Origin: Gymnorhina tibicen
Lineage: Eukaryota; Chordata; Aves; Passeriformes; Artamidae
Direction: 5' to 3'
NCBI GenBank assembly: GCA_013399875.1
Contig: VXAZ01000607.1
Coordinates: forward strand, 558,001 to 622,000
Length of the DNA: 64,000 nucleotides
The notes beneath the pieces are model-generated. The model worked only from the letters and a program-made list of their open reading frames with translations, searched no databases and had not been told where the DNA came from. Both the position numbers and the translations under genes were made by a program. Shown here one piece after another: positions 10,611-21,559 of the stretch (position 1 is its first letter; every line of letters starts with the position of its first letter).

Positions 10611-10849
10611 GGGCAGGTTCAGCCTCGGGTCCTGAGCTTGGCTGGGTGCGCTGGCAGGGCTGCCCGGGGGCTAAAGGCTCTCTGTGGAAGTGGAGGGTTG
10701 CCTGTTTCCAGAGGTAAGGAGGAGATGTGGGAGACGGACGCACGACCAGGCTTTTCCGTGCCTGGCTCTCAGCTTCCTCCTCTCGCCAGCCCTGCAGCGG
10801 TGCGCGACACGGGAGCTGCCGGCAGCTGGGAATCGCGCATTCCCTCAGA

Positions 10850-11095
10850 TGTGTTCTCCTGCTAATGAAATAATGTAGGAGACATCGCTCCCCGTCACTT
10901 CCAGTTACACCCCCCCGTGCCAGAGCCTGCCAGCATTCCCCTCCTGCGCGAGGGTAACAAACTTCTGCTAAAAAGAAAGGCCATTAATAATAATTACCAC
11001 AAAGAAGAAAAAAAATAACCCTCTCTCTTTCTCTCTCTCTTTTAATGAGTCCTAAAAAAAAAAAAAGTTTCTTATGTGAAAAGCTTTCTACTTTG
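10850..11095. promoter_or_regulatory. AT-rich island, candidate enhancer
   Basis: Contains CTGCTAATGAAATAATG near 10859 and CCATTAATAATAATTACC near 10981, then a short CT-rich run (about 11021-11041) and an A-tract (about 11055-11066). The homeodomain cores fit a regulatory element. Confidence 0.4.
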
Positions 11096-11855
11096 GAGTC
11101 AGCTCCAGCACTTCAGAGCAGCCCAAGCAGCACCAGCAAGATGAAACAGAGGGATGGGTCAGACAGTGCCTGACGGGGGCCGAGGGACCGACCTCAAAGC
11201 CAGGGGCACACGGACACCATCACTGACATTCAAGGAACCACCAACAAAGCACTAATTGGACTGGAAGGAGGCGGCAGGTGGAAAGAACCAAGGGGAAAAC
11301 AGCTCTGGAGCAAACATCATTAGAAAGAGCAGTTCAGGCGAGGAAGAGGAGCTGGTCCTGAGCAGTGGATCCAAGCAGAGGGTGGCTCTCAGAGATCCCC
11401 CAGCACTGCCTGTGCCCACAGCCAGGATCAGCAGGCTGGGGCCTCTCCTCCTGCCTCTGCAGAGGCTCAGGGGATGATGCCGGAGCAGGGGAGAAGCCCA
11501 TCCATGGCGTGGGAGGATGCAGGTGGCTCCCTGAGCATGACCTGTCCCCACAGGGTCTTATGCAGAGCCTGTAAATCAATTCTGGGCAAAACTCATCGAG
11601 GGCAGGGAGTAATCTGCTCTCGTCTGGAAGGGGCCGGAGGATTTATGAACCCACCTGTCTGGTGGTGAAGTGCCCTCCTGGTAAATGCTTCGCTAAGCGT
11701 GCGTTCATCTTCCTCCCCGGCAGCAGCCGTGCAAGGACGGGCAGTGGGAGCAGTGGAGGGAGCGGGGAGGGAGGGACAGCGGGGACATTCACCTGGCTGG
11801 ATGAACGCTCTCCATGCCAGGCCTGGGTGCTGACCCACAGGCTGACAAGGGGCCC
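11096..11855. other. GC-rich spacer, no gene seen
   Basis: No recognisable gene or repeat. Frames of up to 101 codons overlap on both strands and have no domain. Confidence 0.5.
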
Positions 11856-12240
11856 CAGGACAATTAATTTAAGCCATTGCTCTGGTGCAGGAAGGCCGAG
11901 AGCCACGAGCCATCCGCACGCCTGGCACCAGCTCGTTCCCGTTTCCAGTTCACGGCTAATGAGCTAAAGCTTTATCAGCTGGCAAGACGGGCCCCACTGC
12001 CGGAGCACCCGCTGCCCCCGTCCCAGCGGGTCGTGGAGAACGGCCACGGCCACCTCACCCCTGAGCTACGAGGGCCCATTTCCTGCCGCGCTCGTGCCCG
12101 TGCGGGGCGGCCGCTCCTCCTGCGGCGTTCACAGCCTGGCAGCAGCCCAGCCCTGGCCAGAAAATGCTTCCACTGAGGCTTGATTGATCGCCTCACATTT
12201 GGCTACTCACCCGCTGGATTAATGAGCCGTGGGATCCAGG
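11856..12240. promoter_or_regulatory. Two small AT-rich patches around a GC-rich core
   Basis: ACAATTAATTTAAGCC near 11860 and GGCTAATGAGCTAAAGC near 11953 form one patch. TTGATTGATCGCC near 12180 and GGATTAATGAGCC near 12217 form another. The GC-rich core between them has several CpGs. Possibly a compact enhancer; weak inference. Confidence 0.3.
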
Positions 12241-12519
12241 ATGTGGCATCGTGCTCTTCCCAACGGCTCCGGTGTGGCCTCTCTGCCCACGGGTGACCCA
12301 GAGGGGACGCTCCAGCCCCCTGTGCCCGCAGTGTCAGTGCTCTTGGCAGCCCATCCTGCTCCCCAGGTACTGTGCTGGGGAGCTGGGAATGGCTGGAACC
12401 ACTCAGGACTTCTTCAGAAAGCCCAGTATTTAGAAGATAGGAAGATCCAGCCTGGGCTCGGCACCTGGACACTCTGGTGTTCCTCTCCCACCCCTTTCCA
12501 CATTCCCAGTGTTTGTGCC

Positions 12520-12995
12520 CTTGCTCAGTACAGCCTAATTACGGCACAGCCCAGACAGAACCAGAAGCCCAAAGTACTCATTTCATTATCTTTATGCAGG
12601 CAAGTGTTTTTCTCTGCCAACACCCCCCTGCTGCACTGGCCCTTGAAGCAGCTCCACAAATCAGACATTATCATCATTGGGATAAATGATGTAAGGAGGA
12701 AAAGGGATACAACAGTCTGTGGCAAAGTTACCATCAGGCTCTGCCTCCCAAATTGGCTCAGAGAAATTAGCAGGAAGGAAGGAAGGATCAGACAAAATGA
12801 TAAACCTGCTTACCTGCTCATTAATTTAATCTCTTCTTTTTTCCTCCCCTCTTCCAAGCCTTGTGGTTTCTGTAGCTGTAGTGAACAGCAAAGTCCTAGA
12901 TGAAAGGGAGACGACGTCTGAAAGCACAAAGATTAAAGGAGAGTTTTTAGGATTAGCCTTTGATTATTATTTTTTTTTTTTTTGTCTTTGGGTTG
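12520..12995. promoter_or_regulatory. AT-rich island, candidate conserved non-coding block
   Basis: About 470 bp with GCCTAATTACGG (12534), TTCATTATCTTTATGC (12580), ACATTATCATCATTGGG (12665), AAATGATAAACC (12795) and CTCATTAATTTAATC (12817), ending in a T-tract (about 12970-12983). A 224-codon plus frame from 12229 runs through it without any domain. The mix of homeodomain and GATA-like sites is enhancer-like. Confidence 0.45.
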
Positions 12996-12999
12996 TGGT

Positions 13000-13560
13000 G
13001 ATTATTGCTGCTCCTCTCTGAGCAATCCTTCTGGGTGCATCTGAGGGAGCACACAGGCTCTTCAGCAAGTTCTGCGTGTTTTTCTGAGGACACAGCAGCA
13101 AATGTGCATCAGCCCCTTCTCCCCTTCCCCCTGCCACAGCTGGAAGTGTTCCCCTTGGGCAGGCAATCAGTGGCTGGGAGTTTGCAGGGATGGCAAAGCC
13201 ACTCTTAAATCTCTCGGGCTTGGATTTATGAAGCAGGACCTGGCTGGGGTGGCAGGAGAGCCTGGCCCAGCCAGGCAGCAGCCCTGGGGCAGGAGGGCTC
13301 CTTCCTTCAGCACTGGAATGTTCCTTCATCTGGAGCAGCTTTTTCCTGTTGAATTGGGCTTTTGAGTCCTGTCTGGAAACCAGGCTGAGCCCCAGAAGGA
13401 GGGCTTGGGTTCTGTAGACAAAGAACCAATGCCAGCTGTGAGGTGCCAGTGGCAGTGGATGCTGTGCCCCAGCAGGGCACGGGCAGGATGAGGAGGAGAG
13501 ACCTGCACAGACCCATAGTGGCCAGGAAAAGCCAAGCACCACCAACTAATCAGCTTTTGT
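13000..13560. other. Spacer, no gene seen
   Basis: Moderate-GC sequence. A 192-codon minus-strand frame and shorter plus-strand frames overlap, have no recognisable domain, and are not supported as genes. Confidence 0.5.
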
Positions 13561-13710
13561 TTAGCCAACATCCTTGGAGTGTTTCCAAAGCCAGCACCAG
13601 AACAAACGAATGAAGCAGAAAACCCTGAATTCCCTTCCTGAAAAAGCAAACTATTTCCTCGCTAAGGAAAACAAATGGAGGCCATTGCTGGGAGCCTGGA
13701 GCACCACCTG

Positions 13711-13762
13711 CCCAGCCCAGCCCAGCCCAGCCCAGCCCGGCCCAGCCCGGCTCGGCTCAGCT
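13711..13762 (+). repeat. Pentanucleotide (CCCAG)n microsatellite
   Basis: Repeated CCCAG units at 13711-13738 decay into CCCGG, CTCGG and CTCAG variants up to about 13762. The complement strand reads CTGGG. The pentamer shifts frame, so flanking frames through it are artefacts. Confidence 0.9.
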
Positions 13763-14309
13763 CCTGTGTCCTCGTCGTTCTCCTGCTCCCTGATGCAGCG
13801 GGAGCGGCGGCACCGGATCGATGGAGCATCGAGACGCAGAGGAGGCTGTGCCGGGCTCGGAATGTGATTTATGATCTCACAGCCAGGCTCAAGTGCTGCG
13901 GTTGGGCTCTGGCTGTGCTGGCGCTCGGTGAGCAGCCTCCAATTAGGTGACCCCCCAGGTCTCCCTATTGATTTTGGGGGAAGGTGTACTTTTCTCATTA
14001 CGCCTTTGGCAGCAGCGCCAGCAGGGCTGGGGCGGGAGGCCCTGGCAGAGGAGCAGCTCTGGAGTGCAGTTCAGGGGTCTCTGGTGGCCTGGCAGGGTGG
14101 GGGGTGCACACAGGATGCTCACCAGGCATCGCCCCCCCTCTCCAGGGCTGGGGCAGATGGGCACCGGTGGGTTCCAGTCCCCCTTCACCACCTTCACTGC
14201 TGCTCGCAATGTCCCCAGCTGCTCAGGGCCAGGCCAGGCTGTGGTGTTGCCTCTGCTTCCACGACAAGTCCCCCACTTTGAGCCTGGGAGTAAAAAGTTC
14301 ATTTCTCAA

Positions 14310-14560
14310 GCAATGCTGCCTTCCCCTCGCTCATTAAACAAAGGAGGGGGAAGAGCCTGACAAGACAGAGTCCCTAAATTAATCAGCACAGTTTCCTAAC
14401 GAATGCCCTTTATGTTTTACATAATAATATAAAGCTTCTTTCAGAGACAAGAGCCTCCTACATCAAAGATCCCTCTCTCCCACTCTGAACTTTTGAGCCC
14501 TTCTCCTTGGAATTAATGTGGAAAGACCTAAATAGAGTTTGAGAGCACATCTGTAGCAAG
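14310..14560. promoter_or_regulatory. AT-rich island, candidate enhancer
   Basis: Contains CTAAATTAATCAGC (14374), ACATAATAATATAAAGC (14419) and GGAATTAATGTGG (14509) with no coding potential. Flanked by GC-rich spacers at 14001-14305 and 14561-15044, in which I see no gene. Confidence 0.42.
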
Positions 14561-15044
14561 GAGCAGGGCTGACCCTGCTCAGCAGGCGCCTTCCTTTGGC
14601 TGTGTGTGCTCACAGAGAGAGGTGGAATTGCTGGAGCAGCCGTGGTGACCAGGGACGGGGAGCTCTGTGTCCCTCTGAGCTGGCATCACCCCCTGAGAGA
14701 GGTGGCTCGGAGCAGGGGGTTTAATTTGATTCTGCAATCGCCAAGCCTGTCCCTGGATGCTCTGCACCACAGGCTGTGCAAACACAGTGGGACAGGCTCC
14801 AGTGCCCATATTTACCCTGCTCCCAGGCCAGCCTGGAATGCTTTAGGAGCTTGATGCAGGATAATGCCAGAGGGCAGATGGTCAAGGGCATCCCCAGCAG
14901 CCCCGCCAGCCCTTCCTTAGCTGGTGTAGGTACAAAGCTTTGCAGTGAATTTGACATTTCCCTTTGGAGGAGCACGTGCAGGACTCAGGAGGGCTGAGAT
15001 AGGGATGGCAGCAGCTCAGGAGCAAGATCTCCATGGTTTGGTTG

Positions 15045-15124
15045 AGATGGTGATGTCCGGTCAGAAGCTGGACTCAATGACCTTGGAGGTCTTTTACAAC
15101 CTTAATGATTCTGTGGCTCTGTGA
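15045..15124 (+). mobile_element. CR1 LINE 3'-end fragment
   Basis: GCTGGACTCAATGACCTTGG, then GGTCTTTTACAACCTTAATG, then a short ATTCTGTG-type tail is the diagnostic 3' terminus of avian CR1 retrotransposons. Only about 80 bp remain, so the copy is a 5'-truncated, dead remnant in plus orientation with the usual tail ending at about 15124. Confidence 0.9.
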
Positions 15125-15319
15125 CCTCTCCAGCCACGATGAAGACTCCCACCCCTTCCCCTTCTTCCTTCTCAACACGTGGCATCCCTTGGGAGAGCTT
15201 GGCCAGCCCCAGCTCCTGGAGACCGTGGCTGTGCTGAGCTCCTGAGCCCACTCTGCCCCATGCCGGGATCTCTGTGCCTCGTTCCGGCCGGATGGGCTCC
15301 GCCACTGCTGCTCTCGGCT

Positions 15320-15560
15320 CTCTGCAAAATGCAAATTGCTGCGCTTGACCTCCCCGGGATAACGAGGGGAAACCTCCCCTAATTAGCACTGCAGTCTGTG
15401 GGTGAGAGAAACCAAATGTTGACTGTAGAGCGGCTGCACTTACTGTAAATTCCAACATATGCTGTGGAAAAACGCCGCCCAAATAAGGCTTGGGAAGCAC
15501 GGGGTGTTTAAATAATAATGAACACTCACTGCTGTTTATTGCAGAACACAACGCAATCAA
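15320..15560. promoter_or_regulatory. Candidate conserved non-coding block with an octamer
   Basis: Includes a perfect POU octamer ATGCAAAT (15329-15336), CCCTAATTAGCAC (15377), an ACCAAATGTTGAC segment, and GTTTAAATAATAATG (15506). No sustained frame. An octamer and homeodomain cores in a short AT-rich block favour an enhancer interpretation. Confidence 0.45.
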
Positions 15561-15769
15561 GGCAAAGCTGCGGTGCTGCGTCCTCCTCCCTGCCAGGACG
15601 CCGTGAAGGGCCAGCAGCGGAGGCACGGGGATCCCCGGCACACAGAGAGGCTGCGGCAGGAATTCCAGGGGTGTGCGCAGGATTTACAGGCATTAGAGAC
15701 AAGACCTCTTTGAGGGGACCCTGCGGGACGGCTGCAGCAAGGACTTGCAGCTGGTGAGGTGTTCTCCAG

Positions 15770-16110
15770 CACTTAGAGGTTTCTGCTGGTCACTTGCAGT
15801 AGTCCAAAGCATATAAAATATTTATTTGCTCCTAATTAGGTGTAATTACCACTTAACCTGGAGGAGGGATGTACCCAGCGTGCCCGGCAGCTCGATACAC
15901 TCGCAGCTGAACAGCCTCCACCGCAGATAATTAAAAGAGAAGGGCTCCTGCCTGCCTGGCCTCGGCAGCCGAGTGTTTGTTTTAGTGAGGAGAACCTCAT
16001 GTGCCTGAGCTCATCCCAGGGCTGCTGGCTCCTCTCAACGGCGCCCGAAAGCCAAACCGGCCTCATCTCACCTGCAATTTCCATGTGATTATTCCCTCCT
16101 CTTCTCGCTA
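15770..16110. promoter_or_regulatory. AT-rich island, candidate enhancer
   Basis: Contains CATATAAAATATTTATTTGC (15809), CTCCTAATTAGGTG (15830) followed by GTAATTACCAC, and GCAGATAATTAAAAG (15923). Several homeodomain cores lie within about 120 bp. The regulatory role is inferred. Confidence 0.42.
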
Positions 16111-16899
16111 ATTCAGCTCTGGCTCAGGCTGTCCTTCCCTTGCCCGTTTGCTGCCTCCAAGGAGACCTGTCCACCCATGGGATCGGGCTCATGGCTGCTC
16201 CTCGCTCACTCCTGCTGCTCCTCAGAGAGCTGGGAGGATGAGAACAAATTGTTTATAAGATGCCCAATTAACATTTCTTCGATCAGAATCACGTCAGGAA
16301 AAAGAAACGGGCTCGTTCACACGGCCATTGCTTCCCTGCCACCGCTGTGTCCTGCACAGACCTACCAGGGATCGCTTCTCCTGTCCACGCTGAGCTCTGC
16401 CCGAGCCCCGGCCCCAAAGGGACAACAGGATCACCCAAGCTGCTCCCTCTTCCATCCCCCTCCTCAATGACAACAGCAACAGCCGCCTGAGTTTCAAGGA
16501 CTTCGACGTGTTTGGGCAGAGCCGTGCGGAAAACACTCATTTAGACCAACGTGCGCGCACAGAGGCTCGGGGAAACTGCTGCTCCCTCCCTGCGGCAACG
16601 GGGTCAGAGCAGCCTGCGGAGAGCCTGGCTCAGCCAGCTCCTGGGCATGTGGGAGCTCATTCCAGCCCTGTGCCCACACCAGATGCCAGTCTCCTCCCCT
16701 GGGATGTCGCACAGGGCAGAGGACGCAGATCCGCACCCGGCGGAGCATCACGTCCACGCTGAACCCTCGCCCCGGGACGCCCGGGCGGCCCCAGCGCTGC
16801 CAGCGCAGCCCTGCAGGACAAACCAACCTCCAGCTCATTCCAGCACCAGCTGCTGCCGACAGACAAAGGGTTTTCAACCTCGCTGGACCCAATAAACAG
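16111..16899. other. GC-rich spacer with a minor AT patch
   Basis: No gene is recognised. An AT-richer patch near 16240-16310 has a CCAATTAACATTTC segment and could be a small element. The frames here are overlapping and low complexity. Confidence 0.45.
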
Positions 16900-17660
16900 C
16901 TGTTCTTCCCCGCTCCCAGCCATCAATCACAGCTGACAGCCTTCCCCCCATGGTCAAGAGTGTGCTTTTCACCTTAATTCCTTAGAAGGGCTTTTTCACC
17001 AGTTGGAAACTCATAAATACCACTTTGCAAGCCCAGGTAGGGCTAATGATGGATGGCTGCTTCACAGATATGCCAGAGGCTGTGACCTAATTGTCACTGA
17101 AATACTTCCTGATTAACTAATAGATAAAACCCAATTAAAACTTCTGCTCTTCCCAAAGTCCCTGGCACCTACTATTTCTCCCCTTCTCAAACTCTGTCTT
17201 AAATTAGAACCAGTCTGGCTGGACTGCTCTGAACAGATGAGGATGCTATGCCCGCCACCTTCCCTGCAGCCATGGGGGCTTTCATGGGAGTCCCAGCGGG
17301 TCCAAAGAGGGATTTGCAGCCAGTCACAGCTGTAAAATCCCTCGGGAGAGATCCTAGAAACTAGAGGATAGTGACAGCAGGAAGGGCACACTTTGTTCCC
17401 CCTATTTAACTGGTTTCTTCCTCCGCTGAATAGAACTGCTGCATAGAAAAGCTGCTTTAGCACATTTGCTTTGATGTGCAACAAGTTAATTACTGTAATA
17501 GGTTCATCCTTCTCCCCCAGTATTGAATTGTGTAGAACATCCATATAAATTGTCATGGAGTTCCTCATTTTGACTCCATTTATTCTTTAAGCAGCCCTAG
17601 CAAGAGTGTGCCTGCAGAAGGATTTGTTCCAAATCCCACGTACCAGGTGTATCCACATTT
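16900..17660. promoter_or_regulatory. Long AT-rich island, candidate conserved non-coding block
   Basis: About 760 bp of AT-leaning complex sequence. Motifs include GGGCTAATGATGGATGG (17040), GACCTAATTGTCAC (17084), GATTAACTAATAG (17111), CCCAATTAAAAC (17130), AAGTTAATTACTG (17484) and a MEF2-like segment ending in TCTTTAAGC. A 151-codon minus-strand frame (17113-17568) overlaps but is not recognisable. One of the longest islands here and a strong enhancer candidate. Confidence 0.48.
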
Positions 17661-18114
17661 ATTTGCTCTCCTGATACTCATCTCAATCCACCTTTGGAGG
17701 GAGGGGGCTCACGGATGCCTCCTCCTGCAACTGCTGGGCTAGGGAGCAATTCCAGGGAGCACGAGGCTGCAAAGCCCACCTGGCTCCTGGCCCGGGAACC
17801 TCTTCCAGCTGCAAAGAAAACCCAACTCCTCATCTCCCGTTTTCAGCAGTAACCCCTCTGCCCAGGGGGTGGATCCTTGGTCCAGCCCAGCAGCTGGAGC
17901 AGAGCTGCATCCCCGTGTCCAGGCAGCTCCCGGCTCACCCAGCACTGCCCCACAGCTGCCCCGGTACCCTCCGACCGCAGCCTGGGACCTGCCACCCCTC
18001 CCGAGGCAGAGCAGGGAGCCCCTCCAGCACACTGCTGAGGCCAGGACACTAAACTGCCGCATTTTCCCCAATTTCCTGCTCTTGCTCCAGCTCCACAGGC
18101 AGGATCAGCTTGAC
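17661..18114. other. GC-rich spacer, no gene seen
   Basis: Sequence between an AT-rich island and a CpG island, with frames on both strands and no recognised domain. Confidence 0.5.
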
Positions 18115-18460
18115 CGGGCTCATCGCAGCGGTGCGACCTCGGCAGCGCCGCTCCGGCGGTGGCACCGCAGGGGGAAACCGGGAGGAAAATGCCGGAGCAG
18201 GGGAGCTCTGAGGCTGCCGGGCAGCGGCTGCACATCAGCTCCGAGCGAGCCGGCGCGGCGGCCGCGGTGACCTTCCCGGCAGCGCCGCAGGAGCCGGGGG
18301 GCCGAGCCCTGCCCTTGCGCTGCTCCCGGTGCCGAACGAGCCGCGGGCTCCCGGCAGGTCCCGCACCGCGGGCTCCGGCTGCCAGGCACCGGCTCCCTCC
18401 GGCAGCCCCGCTCTGCCCCAGCCCGGCGCGGCGGCGCGGCCAGCGAGGCTGTTTGCTGCT
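18115..18460. promoter_or_regulatory. Dense CpG island (orphan; candidate promoter)
   Basis: I count roughly 45 CpG dinucleotides in about 340 bp, the highest local density in the window. Frames of 118 codons on both strands have no domain and look like by-products of GC content. An AT-rich, enhancer-like block follows at once (18465-18620). A promoter for an unannotated or non-coding transcript, or a Polycomb-bound island, are both plausible. Confidence 0.6.
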
Positions 18461-18464
18461 TTAC

Positions 18465-18620
18465 ACAGGCTATCATGTGCTGCGCCGCAGCGGGGGATCG
18501 AAAATGACTTTATAGTTATTGTTCCTCAAATTGGACACCCCCTTGGAGCTTAGATAATATGAGATGAAACAGCCTGCGGGAGGCTGCAGTCAAGTGGAAC
18601 AGTGATGGAGGATTTTTTTC
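18465..18620. promoter_or_regulatory. Candidate conserved block abutting the CpG island
   Basis: Includes GGCTATCATGTGCTGC, GACTTTATAGTTATTG and GCTTAGATAATATGAG in an AT-rich stretch directly downstream of the CpG-dense segment. Island-plus-enhancer arrangement; function inferred. Confidence 0.4.
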
Positions 18621-19649
18621 CCCTTCCCAAGAAGAAACATTCCATCTATTTACTTCTCCAGCACCCCTCCTCCTCCCTGCCAGCCTGTTGAGCACAGCCA
18701 CACCTGGCAGTGCCAGGAAACTGGGATAATATCCCCCACATCTTCCGGGGAGGAAGACGTCCCACACGCTGGGACCGGGGAATGACAGCGAGCCCTGCAG
18801 AGGGATGGCGAGGGCGAGCGAGGCTGCCGCGGCTCCTCACTCCATTTCCCAGGGAAGCGGGGTGTGCAGGGAACGCTATTACTGGCACAGCAGAGCCATC
18901 ATCTCGTGTCATTTGGCTTCACGGAGCCAGGGTAGCCATGCGAGGGGTGCAGCAGGGAGATGCTGGAGGGAGCGGGGAGGAGGCTGCGAGGTGAGAGTGC
19001 AGGGAAGAGGCAGAAATAATGAGGGATTCGGGGAAGGAGGATGTCAGGGCTTACAGCCATGCGCAGGGAAGGCAGCTTGTTATGGAGAAAGGGGGCGCAG
19101 AGGCCTGGAAAAGAAAGGAAAGAGCATCCAAGAGCAGAGAAGTTCACAGAAGGCTGCGTGCCTCTGGCAGGGAGGGAGCAGGGAGGCACAGGAGAGGGAC
19201 GGGGCCTGGGTGGAGATGCTGAGCCCGGAAAAGAGAGCTGGGGACAGGCAGGAGGGGAGAGCAGCATGACGGGAAGCACTGGGAGTTCGTAAGGATCCCA
19301 AGCCTCCAGGCACATGCCCTAAAATCACAGAGTGGAAGAAAGACATAAAAATATAATTCCAAGAGTGGCGTTTCATAGGCTTCCCGAGAGGCTGGGCATT
19401 GGAGGGTGACATTCCTGCCTGGCAGGGAACAGTTCTGGGAGGCCCACACGAGCGCAGACATCCGAGCACGTCCATCCCCCCCTCTCTTGCAGGGCACATG
19501 GAATTTTTTGTGTTTTACAGGCACGTTGGAGGTCAGGAAGAGCCACCAGCTGCTCCTGACTGCTCTCTGTGCTCCTGCAGCCCTGCGAGGGGAGCGGTGG
19601 TGATGGAGGCAGCAGAGGGAGAGCTCCAGCTCTGTTTGCCTTTTCCACA
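18621..19649. other. GC-rich spacer, no gene seen
   Basis: Purine-rich in part (about 18940-19260). Overlapping frames of up to 154 codons on both strands are rich in Arg, Gly and Glu and lack domains. No repeat recognised. Confidence 0.5.
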
Positions 19650-20105
19650 GCAGATCTGATGATTTAAATTAGGTCTCGATTCTTGTTTAAATTATAGTTT
19701 ACTGTTCTGCGCCCCGCTCAGAAGTGAATTACCTTAAGCAGCAGTATTAATAACACGGTTATAATTAAGCTTCATTACTGTAGGCAGTTTGCTGAAACAA
19801 ATTGCTGCTTCATTATTATTATGGCACCTTTGGTAAAAAGACATTTCCCCAGAATGCGACCTTGATGCTTTATATAGCAAAAGCCAGGAGATGATAGAGA
19901 TGTAAGGATGAATTAGCATCTTTTACTTTCTAGATCAAGCTCATTAAAAGGAAAGCAACTCAAGTCAAAACCAAGCAGCCTTGATGGAAATTTTAATCGG
20001 AGTGAAATGGATAATGAATAGGTTTGAACTTTCCCTGACATTTTTATGGCCGTGCTTTATTTGTATTATGCTTCTGCTCAAACATAAATAAATAAAGCAG
20101 GGGCA
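19650..20105. promoter_or_regulatory. Strong AT-rich island, leading candidate enhancer block
   Basis: About 450 bp of AT-rich, non-repetitive sequence bounded sharply by GC-rich DNA. Motifs include GATTTAAATTAGG (19662), GTTTAAATTATAG (19685), a GTGAATTACC segment (19725), GGTTATAATTAAGC (19758), CATTATTATTATGG (19811), TTTATATAGC (19870), TTTTAATCGG (19990) and AAATAAATAAAG (20085). Frames are short and broken. By texture it is the most enhancer-like block in the first 30 kb. Conservation is inferred. Confidence 0.52.
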
Positions 20106-21559
20106 GGGTCGAGAGTGGACAGGGGAGCGACTGCAGAGCCTGCACTGAGCTGCTCCTGCTGCCACCAGCGCCGTGTCCCTGCTGGAGCAATGCTGCTGGT
20201 GGGAGGGGCAGGTTGTGGAACCACTTCCCCATCCCTGCTGACCACGTGCCAAAGAGCACAAGTCACCGAGAGCAAACAGCTCCCGGGCAGAGGAGGGCCG
20301 GCTCTGCCAGGGGTGCGGAGCTCTTGTCAGCCCGCGGCACCCGGGAGCCCCCAGCCCAACGCAGGGACCCCCGGGAGAGCTGCTGCAGGGACCTCCCGCC
20401 ATCCATCACAACTCAGAGACATTAATTCCTGCACTGTAAGCGCTCAGCTGCTGAAACAGGACATTACAGAGGGATGCAAATAGATACTTAGAGTCTGCAA
20501 AAGTAAAGGCAAAGCAGTTTTGGAGGAGATGAGATTAAGAGAGCACAGAGAGGAAACATCAGCATCAGTACATCAGAGGGGGGGCTGGAGGAGGGGGCAG
20601 CCCCCGAGCAGAAACACTCCTGAAGCACATTCAGAGCTGGGGGTGTTGCTCAGCTCAGCCAAAGGAGGAGAGGAGACAAGGTGGACTAAAAACTGAATTT
20701 TTGTGGTTGCTCCTGCACACAGAAGAGAGCCCGAGGCCCAGCAATTGTGGCCTTCCCGTGCCTGAAGGGAGACTGCAAGACTGGGAGAAAGACTGTTTAC
20801 AAGGGCCTGGAGAGCCAGGACAAGGGGAATGACTTCGAGCTGAAAGAGGGGGAGCCCATTCTTTGCCCAGCACCCCCTGCACCCTGAGGTGATGCCCATG
20901 AAGTGTTGGCTCCGCCCTGTGCCCTGCAGCTCTGGCACTTCGCATGCACAAAGACTCCTGCACTGCCAAGGAAAAACAAAAAAACCCCAAAAACCTCACC
21001 CCAAAAGCCATGAGTCACCCCCGGAAACCTTGGCACAGCTGCCCTGGCAGCATCTGCATCAGCTGGGGCTGGTACCCGGGGGCAGGCACAGGGCGGGGAC
21101 GCGCTGGTGGCGGTGGCACGGGGCACACGCCGTGTGCCAGAGTCCAGCCCTAACGACCCTTCAGACCCGGCGCTGCTCCCCTGCGAGCAGCCCCGGCGCA
21201 ATTAAACCCCTCTCTCCAAAGGTCACCGAGAGCAATCTCCCTGCCCGCCGTGAAACGGGGCATTTCCTGGTACTCGCCGCGACCTTTCGGATGGCAGGAG
21301 GCAGCGCTGGCCGTGCCGAGCTCCCGGCCCGCTCACACCGGCCCGGCTGTGCTGGCTGTTCGAGGGCAGCGTCACCTGGAGGGGACCCGGACCCCCGGGG
21401 TCAGTGCCACACCCTAAATGCTTCAGCGCACCTTAAATTTCCCCTTCAAACACACGGAGCAGCATCCCCAGGGCAGCTGGGATCCCTCCCGGCCCTGCTC
21501 TTGTACCAGTCTGCCCAGCCCTGCAGCCACAGCAGCGTGGGATCCTCTGGTGTGGGCGC
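20106..21559. other. Spacer with one octamer-bearing patch
   Basis: Mostly GC-rich with no gene. A 307-codon plus-strand frame (20889-21812) is low complexity and runs into the AT-rich island beyond, so it is rejected. A small patch at 20440-20570 has a perfect octamer ATGCAAAT (20474-20481). It may be a minor element. Confidence 0.45.

Noticed and set aside
9457..10865. Open frames of 275-401 codons around 9.5-10.9 kb
   Set aside because: They run through the 638-N assembly gap, so their length is an artefact.
12229..12903. 224-codon plus-strand frame through an AT-rich block
   Set aside because: Mixed composition but no domain; crosses a candidate enhancer and has no splice or initiation context.
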